From the NCBI RefSeq assembly GCF_020216685.1, contig NZ_JAIWNS010000207.1, positions 1 to 8,972 on the forward strand: a DNA stretch of 8,972 nucleotides, written 5' to 3'. Source of the DNA: Methanospirillum hungatei (lineage in GTDB: Archaea > Halobacteriota > Methanomicrobia > Methanomicrobiales > Methanospirillaceae). A model generated the notes under the pieces. That model was given only the letters and a program-made list of their open reading frames with translations. It ran no database searches and was not told the DNA's origin. This document shows positions 7,235 through 8,972 of this stretch, piece after piece (within the stretch, counting starts at the first letter, position 1; every line of letters starts with the position of its first letter). Position numbers and translations under genes: made by a program.

Positions 7235-7744
7235 TTACTGATTCATATCTGATATCAACTTTCGGACATCTATCCAGATGACCAGTTCTTTTCTACTCTC
7301 ACCCCGCTCTCCCACTTCTTTCTTTATTATACCCAGAATATGCCCCCCTTCTTCACTGCCACCCCGTGCAGCCTGATCAATGTCCGTGACCGGAACGGTC
7401 AGTACCGAAGTCACCTCATCCACAACGATTCCGGTTTTTTGTGACGAGACCGTATCATCCATGACAATGAACCGGAGATCTGCTGTAGAAGCATCCCTGG
7501 CCGCTGATATCATGAGAAGCTGGCGAAGGTCAATGATGGTCGTTATCTCGCCTCGGAGATCAATAATTCCCCTGATATGGGAGGGTGCATGAGGAAGAGG
7601 GGTGATTTTTGAGGCTTCAACGATCTCACGGACATCGAAGAGATTCACCGCAAACTTATCTTCTCCGATGATAAATTCAACAACCTGGATCTCATCTTCC
7701 TGTTCATTGTTGCCAGCATGAGTTTTAAGTTCAGCGATTTCCAT
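7235..7744 (-). CDS. cheW: CheW, chemotaxis receptor-kinase coupling protein
   Basis: CheW is the cytoplasmic adaptor that links methyl-accepting chemotaxis proteins to the kinase CheA in receptor arrays. The 169-aa sequence fits this family in length and motif order. After a ~20-residue acidic leader comes the first strand pair (V-V-E-F-I-I-G-E-D-K-F-A-V), then V-R-E-I-V with P-L-P-H-A-P, followed by the signature I-R-G-I-I-D-L-R-G-E-I-T-T-I-I-D-L-R. Later come F-I-V-M-D-D, G-I-V-V-D-E-V, and a C-terminal W-I-D-V-R-K-L-I. There is no CheA or receiver fusion. The start at 7744 lies eight bases after the MCP stop, and its AGAGGG ribosome binding site overlaps that stop, so the two genes are an operon. 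No cheA, cheB, cheR or cheY is in the window, so the rest of the pathway must be elsewhere. Confidence 0.95.
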   Translation of the reverse strand: MEIAELKTHAGNNEQEDEIQVVEFIIGEDKFAVNLFDVREIVEASKITPLPHAPSHIRGIIDLRGEITTIIDLRQLLMISAARDASTADLRFIVMDDTVSSQKTGIVVDEVTSVLTVPVTDIDQAARGGSEEGGHILGIIKKEVGERGESRKELVIWIDVRKLISDMNQ

Positions 7745-7748
7745 GTTT

Positions 7749-7754
7749 CCCTCT
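7749..7754 (-). promoter_or_regulatory. Ribosome binding site of cheW overlapping the MCP stop codon
   Basis: AGAGGG on the - strand ends four bases before the cheW ATG and shares bases with the TAG (7755-7753) of the MCP gene. This supports the chosen cheW start and tight co-translation with the receptor. Confidence 0.5.
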
Positions 7755-8972
7755 AAATTTTAAACTTCGCCATCTCACGGGAGACAATTTCCACGATCTC
7801 ATTCACATTTGCAACTATCTTACTGATCTGATCAATAGAAGCCGAAGCTTCCTGGGTTGCAGCTGCTGCATCCCCTGCTTCTTTTGCAGTATTCTGTACA
7901 AGACCGCTTACTTCATTGATGCTTGCGGTCACCTCTTCTACTGATGCTGCCTGCTCTTCTGATGATGAAGCCACATCGGTTGCATTTCGGGTAATATCAT
8001 CAATAGACGTGGCAATCTTCTCAAATGCTCCAAGTGTTTCTGAAAGGGCAGAACTTCCCATGGCAACAGTCTCTCCGGCATGACCCATGGCATCATTCGC
8101 CTTTTTCGCCTTTGTCTGGAGCGTCATTATCATATCTGCGATGTTCTCGGCTGACTGGCGTGAATCCTGGGCGAGAGATTTGACTTCCGCTGCAACTACT
8201 GCAAACCCTCGTCCTGCTTCACCGGCCCGTGCTGCTTCGATTGCTGCATTCAGGGCAAGAAGGTTGGTCTGGTTTGCGATATCTGAAATGAGACGAACAA
8301 TCTTACCGATCTCATCCATCTGCTGATTGATGTCCTTGACAATCTGGTCTACTTCAGATGATGACCGCTTGATCTCCTCCATCGCAGTCTCGGATTTTTG
8401 TGCCAGTTCGACCCCGTTCTTTGCATACCCGTTTGCTTCAGTTGCAGTGGATGAAACCTCCTCGGCACGGCGGGAAACTTCTGCAACGGTGATATTGAGA
8501 TCTTCCATAGCCTTCAGAACCTGGTGAATACCGTCCTCTCCCCGCATTGCATTAGAACTAACTTCACCTGCATTTTTCGCAATCTGTTGTGCTCCGGCTG
8601 AAACCTCCTCAATACTTGCAGTAGCTTCTTCAGCATTAGAAGCAAGGTCAAGGAGCTGTTTATTGATAAGCCCGACAGCTGCCGATATCTGAATACCGAT
8701 ATTGTTCAGGGCGTCCTTAAATTCTACCCAGTCACCAGCGACCTTCAGTGATGGATCCACTCGTGCAGCAAAGTTGGAGTTTGCATATTCTTTGGAAACG
8801 CGAAGGGCTTCGTTCACCGGGACGATGACACTGTCCAGTGTCTCATTGACCCCTTGTACAATCTTCCGGAAATCGCCCTGATGTCTGGAGGCATCTGCAC
8901 GGGTTTTAAGTTTTCCATCAAGTGCTGCCCTGGAAAGCATATTTGCATCATCGACCAGAGCGTGGACAGCAT
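7753..8972 (-). CDS. Methyl-accepting chemotaxis protein, C-terminal part, cut by right edge
   Basis: The frame is open from the TAG at 7755-7753 to the window edge (first whole codon at 8970), giving about 406 residues. A Met at 8940 could be called as the start, but ten in-frame codons above it (V-H-A-L-V-D-D-A-N) continue the same domain, so the 5' end is missing. The first ~95 visible residues look like HAMP-type repeats, which in methanogen receptors can occur in series without membrane helices. The rest is the long antiparallel MCP hairpin. Its tip is encoded at 8182-8283 and carries the near-invariant [19 protein letters not shown], where CheA and CheW bind. Glu/Gln/Ala/Ser-rich heptads on both arms are possible methylation regions. 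The protein ends in M-A-K-F-K-I with no CheR/CheB-tethering pentapeptide. The sensing part and membrane status lie outside the window. Confidence 0.95.
   Translation of the reverse strand, partial: AVHALVDDANMLSRAALDGKLKTRADASRHQGDFRKIVQGVNETLDSVIVPVNEALRVSKEYANSNFAARVDPSLKVAGDWVEFKDALNNIGIQISAAVGLINKQLLDLASNAEEATASIEEVSAGAQQIAKNAGEVSSNAMRGEDGIHQVLKAMEDLNITVAEVSRRAEEVSSTATEANGYAKNGVELAQKSETAMEEIKRSSSEVDQIVKDINQQMDEIGKIVRLISDIANQTNLLALNAAIEAARAGEAGRGFAVVAAEVKSLAQDSRQSAENIADMIMTLQTKAKKANDAMGHAGETVAMGSSALSETLGAFEKIATSIDDITRNATDVASSSEEQAASVEEVTASINEVSGLVQNTAKEAGDAAAATQEASASIDQISKIVANVNEIVEIVSREMAKFKI

Noticed and set aside
7753..8940. Met at 8940 as the true MCP start
   Set aside because: Ten further in-frame codons to the edge keep HAMP-like sequence and no ribosome binding site precedes the Met.
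1..8972. CRISPR array, tRNA/rRNA gene or insertion sequence
   Set aside because: No regularly spaced repeats beyond the short 5654-5699 cluster, no cloverleaf or rRNA-like sequence noticed, and no transposase or terminal inverted repeats seen.

Overview
The window looks like chromosomal DNA of a methanogenic archaeon of the Methanomicrobiales, with Methanospirillum-type organisms the best guess. This rests on three things: long cytoplasmic multi-PAS histidine kinases with the H-box form H-D-I-x-N-x-L, an MCP/CheW pair whose MCP begins (as far as visible) with HAMP-like repeats rather than membrane helices, and moderate GC with GGAG-type ribosome binding sites. The assignment comes from family knowledge and was not tested by a search.

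Layout. On the + strand, positions 1-512 hold the C-terminal end (ATPase domain) of a histidine kinase whose start lies left of the window. It overlaps by ATGA a very large second kinase (509-5068, 1519 aa) with about nine PAS domains, an internal histidine-less copy of a dimerisation module, and a complete DHp plus HATPase at the C-terminus. Everything after this is on the - strand. Positions 5031-5642 hold the wreck of an AAA_14/DUF4143 ATPase gene: Walker A end, in-frame TAA, then the DUF4143 C-terminal half, with the middle gone. A short cluster of direct and inverted repeats (5654-5699) lies just upstream of it. Positions 5743-6981 encode a 412-aa coiled-coil/PAS/PAS protein that ends in the same histidine-less module found inside the giant kinase. 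A doubtful 70-codon ORF (6974-7186) sits in its leader. Then come cheW (7235-7744) and the C-terminal part of a methyl-accepting chemotaxis protein (7753 to the right edge), transcribed in the order MCP then cheW.

How the genes fit together. All intact genes are signal-transduction genes. The two + strand kinases probably form one transcript and are translationally coupled, but no receiver-domain protein is present, so their target is unknown. The PAS/PAS protein has no recognisable output domain and may act by binding a partner, possibly through the module it shares with the giant kinase. The MCP and CheW form a receptor-coupling unit that would feed a CheA encoded elsewhere. The most interesting signal is the repeated non-catalytic H-box-like module (Asp where the phosphoaccepting His would be) in two neighbouring genes, once internal and once C-terminal.
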